A DNA stretch of 6,926 nt, taken from Myxococcales bacterium (GTDB lineage: Bacteria > Myxococcota > Polyangia > Fen-1088). Below the pieces are notes generated by a model. It ran no database searches, was not told the origin of the DNA, and was given only the letters and a program-made list of their open reading frames with translations. Positions 6,449 through 6,926 of the stretch are shown here, piece after piece; position 1 is the first letter of the stretch, and each line of letters begins with the position of its first letter. The stretch is taken from the NCBI GenBank assembly GCA_003157315.1, contig PMJE01000213.1, positions 8,654 to 15,579 on the forward strand, given 5' to 3'. A program made the position numbers and the translations under genes.

Positions 6449-6926
6449 ACCGACCGCAGATCCAAGCGGTCGCCCACGCCTGCCAAGCCATGCACCCGTT
6501 TTGCCACCAGCGCAGGGACGTCGTGACGGTAGAGGAAGATGACCGGCCGTTCGCTGGCCAGCAACTCACCGAGACGCTGCAAGGCCGACGCGCGCGGCGT
6601 GGGTCCTGGCGCCAGGCGCGCTTGGTCGAGCAAAGATTGCAGATGCTCGGAGCGATAACCGATGAAATTGAGTTGGCCCTGGCTGCCGAAAAGCAAACGT
6701 GGATCCTCGTCCCGCCGGCCGTCCCAGGTCAGGGTCGCCAGGTCGAAATCGCCGCCGTCCAAGCGCGTCTGCAGGGTGCTGGTGTCGACTGCGACAGTGT
6801 CGAGTAGGAGCCCCGCGCGACGGAGGTCGAGGGCGAACCCACGTACCTCGGCGGCCAAGGTGCGCGCGCCCGAGGGCAGCAGGAAGGTCAGGCGGATGGG
6901 TACACCGCCCACGTCGCGCACGCCGT
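6433..6926 (-). CDS. Extracellular solute-binding protein family 5, C-terminal part (cut by right edge)
   Basis: The frame is open from the right edge and ends in TGA at 6433-6435, leaving about 164 residues of the C-terminus. The pattern is that of the DppA/OppA type (SBP_bac_5): GVRDVGGVPIRLTFLLPSG, then RLDGGDFDLATLTWDG, a DPRLLFGSQG segment, NFIGYRSEHLQSLLDQA, and the closing ERPVIFLYRHDVPALV helix-strand unit. In the family this half completes the second lobe around a peptide, nickel or similar ligand delivered to an ABC importer. GTG at 6921 is internal to that conserved stretch, so it should not be taken as the start. The signal peptide, ligand pocket and permease genes are beyond the window. 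The last codons overlap the start of the TPR lipoprotein gene. Some family members act without a matching transporter, so the substrate is open. Confidence 0.87.
   Translation of the reverse strand, partial: GVRDVGGVPIRLTFLLPSGARTLAAEVRGFALDLRRAGLLLDTVAVDTSTLQTRLDGGDFDLATLTWDGRRDEDPRLLFGSQGQLNFIGYRSEHLQSLLDQARLAPGPTPRASALQRLGELLASERPVIFLYRHDVPALVAKRVHGLAGVGDRLDLRSVWVDP

Overview
The window is high-GC DNA in which every gene I can support lies on the minus strand. Transcription therefore runs from the right edge to the left. The gene content suggests a Deltaproteobacterium in the broad sense, most likely a member of Myxococcota. The clues are the yicC–gmk–rel core, a eukaryotic-type Ser/Thr kinase with an N-terminal Cys4 zinc-ribbon-like segment, and a TPR lipoprotein. 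The phylum is an inference from gene style; there is no rRNA or other marker here to fix it.

In transcription order the layout is as follows. First comes the 3' end of a family-5 (peptide/nickel-type) extracellular solute-binding protein, 6433-6926, cut by the right edge. A TPR-containing lipoprotein with a TolB-like segment follows at 5309-6448, overlapping the previous gene. Next are an extended-SDR UDP-hexose/UDP-HexNAc 4-epimerase-like protein (4330-5277), the YicC-family endoribonuclease (3440-4333), guanylate kinase gmk (2764-3414) and a full-length bifunctional (p)ppGpp synthetase/hydrolase rel (608-2764). After rel come a 55-codon, very basic small protein (397-564) and the 5' end of a Ser/Thr protein kinase (1-243), cut by the left edge.

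The six genes from the binding protein to rel look like one transcription unit. Three junctions are stop/start overlaps (GTGA or a 16-nt overlap, ATGA, TGATG) and the other two gaps are 31 and 25 nt. The core has a clear theme: Gmk makes GDP from GMP, Rel consumes GDP/GTP to make (p)ppGpp, and YicC is an RNase. The usual omega subunit gene rpoZ is not between gmk and rel, which instead overlap. The envelope-related genes at the upstream end are a less expected attachment.

Left of rel the packing loosens. The small protein is 43 nt from rel and has no Shine-Dalgarno sequence. A weak promoter-like pair would place its transcript start almost at its ATG. The kinase has a 153-nt upstream region holding a candidate promoter and a two-part perfect-stem hairpin. 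I saw no mobile element, tRNA/rRNA, CRISPR array or defence system. Most of the window is housekeeping; the least explained parts are the small basic protein and the kinase leader.
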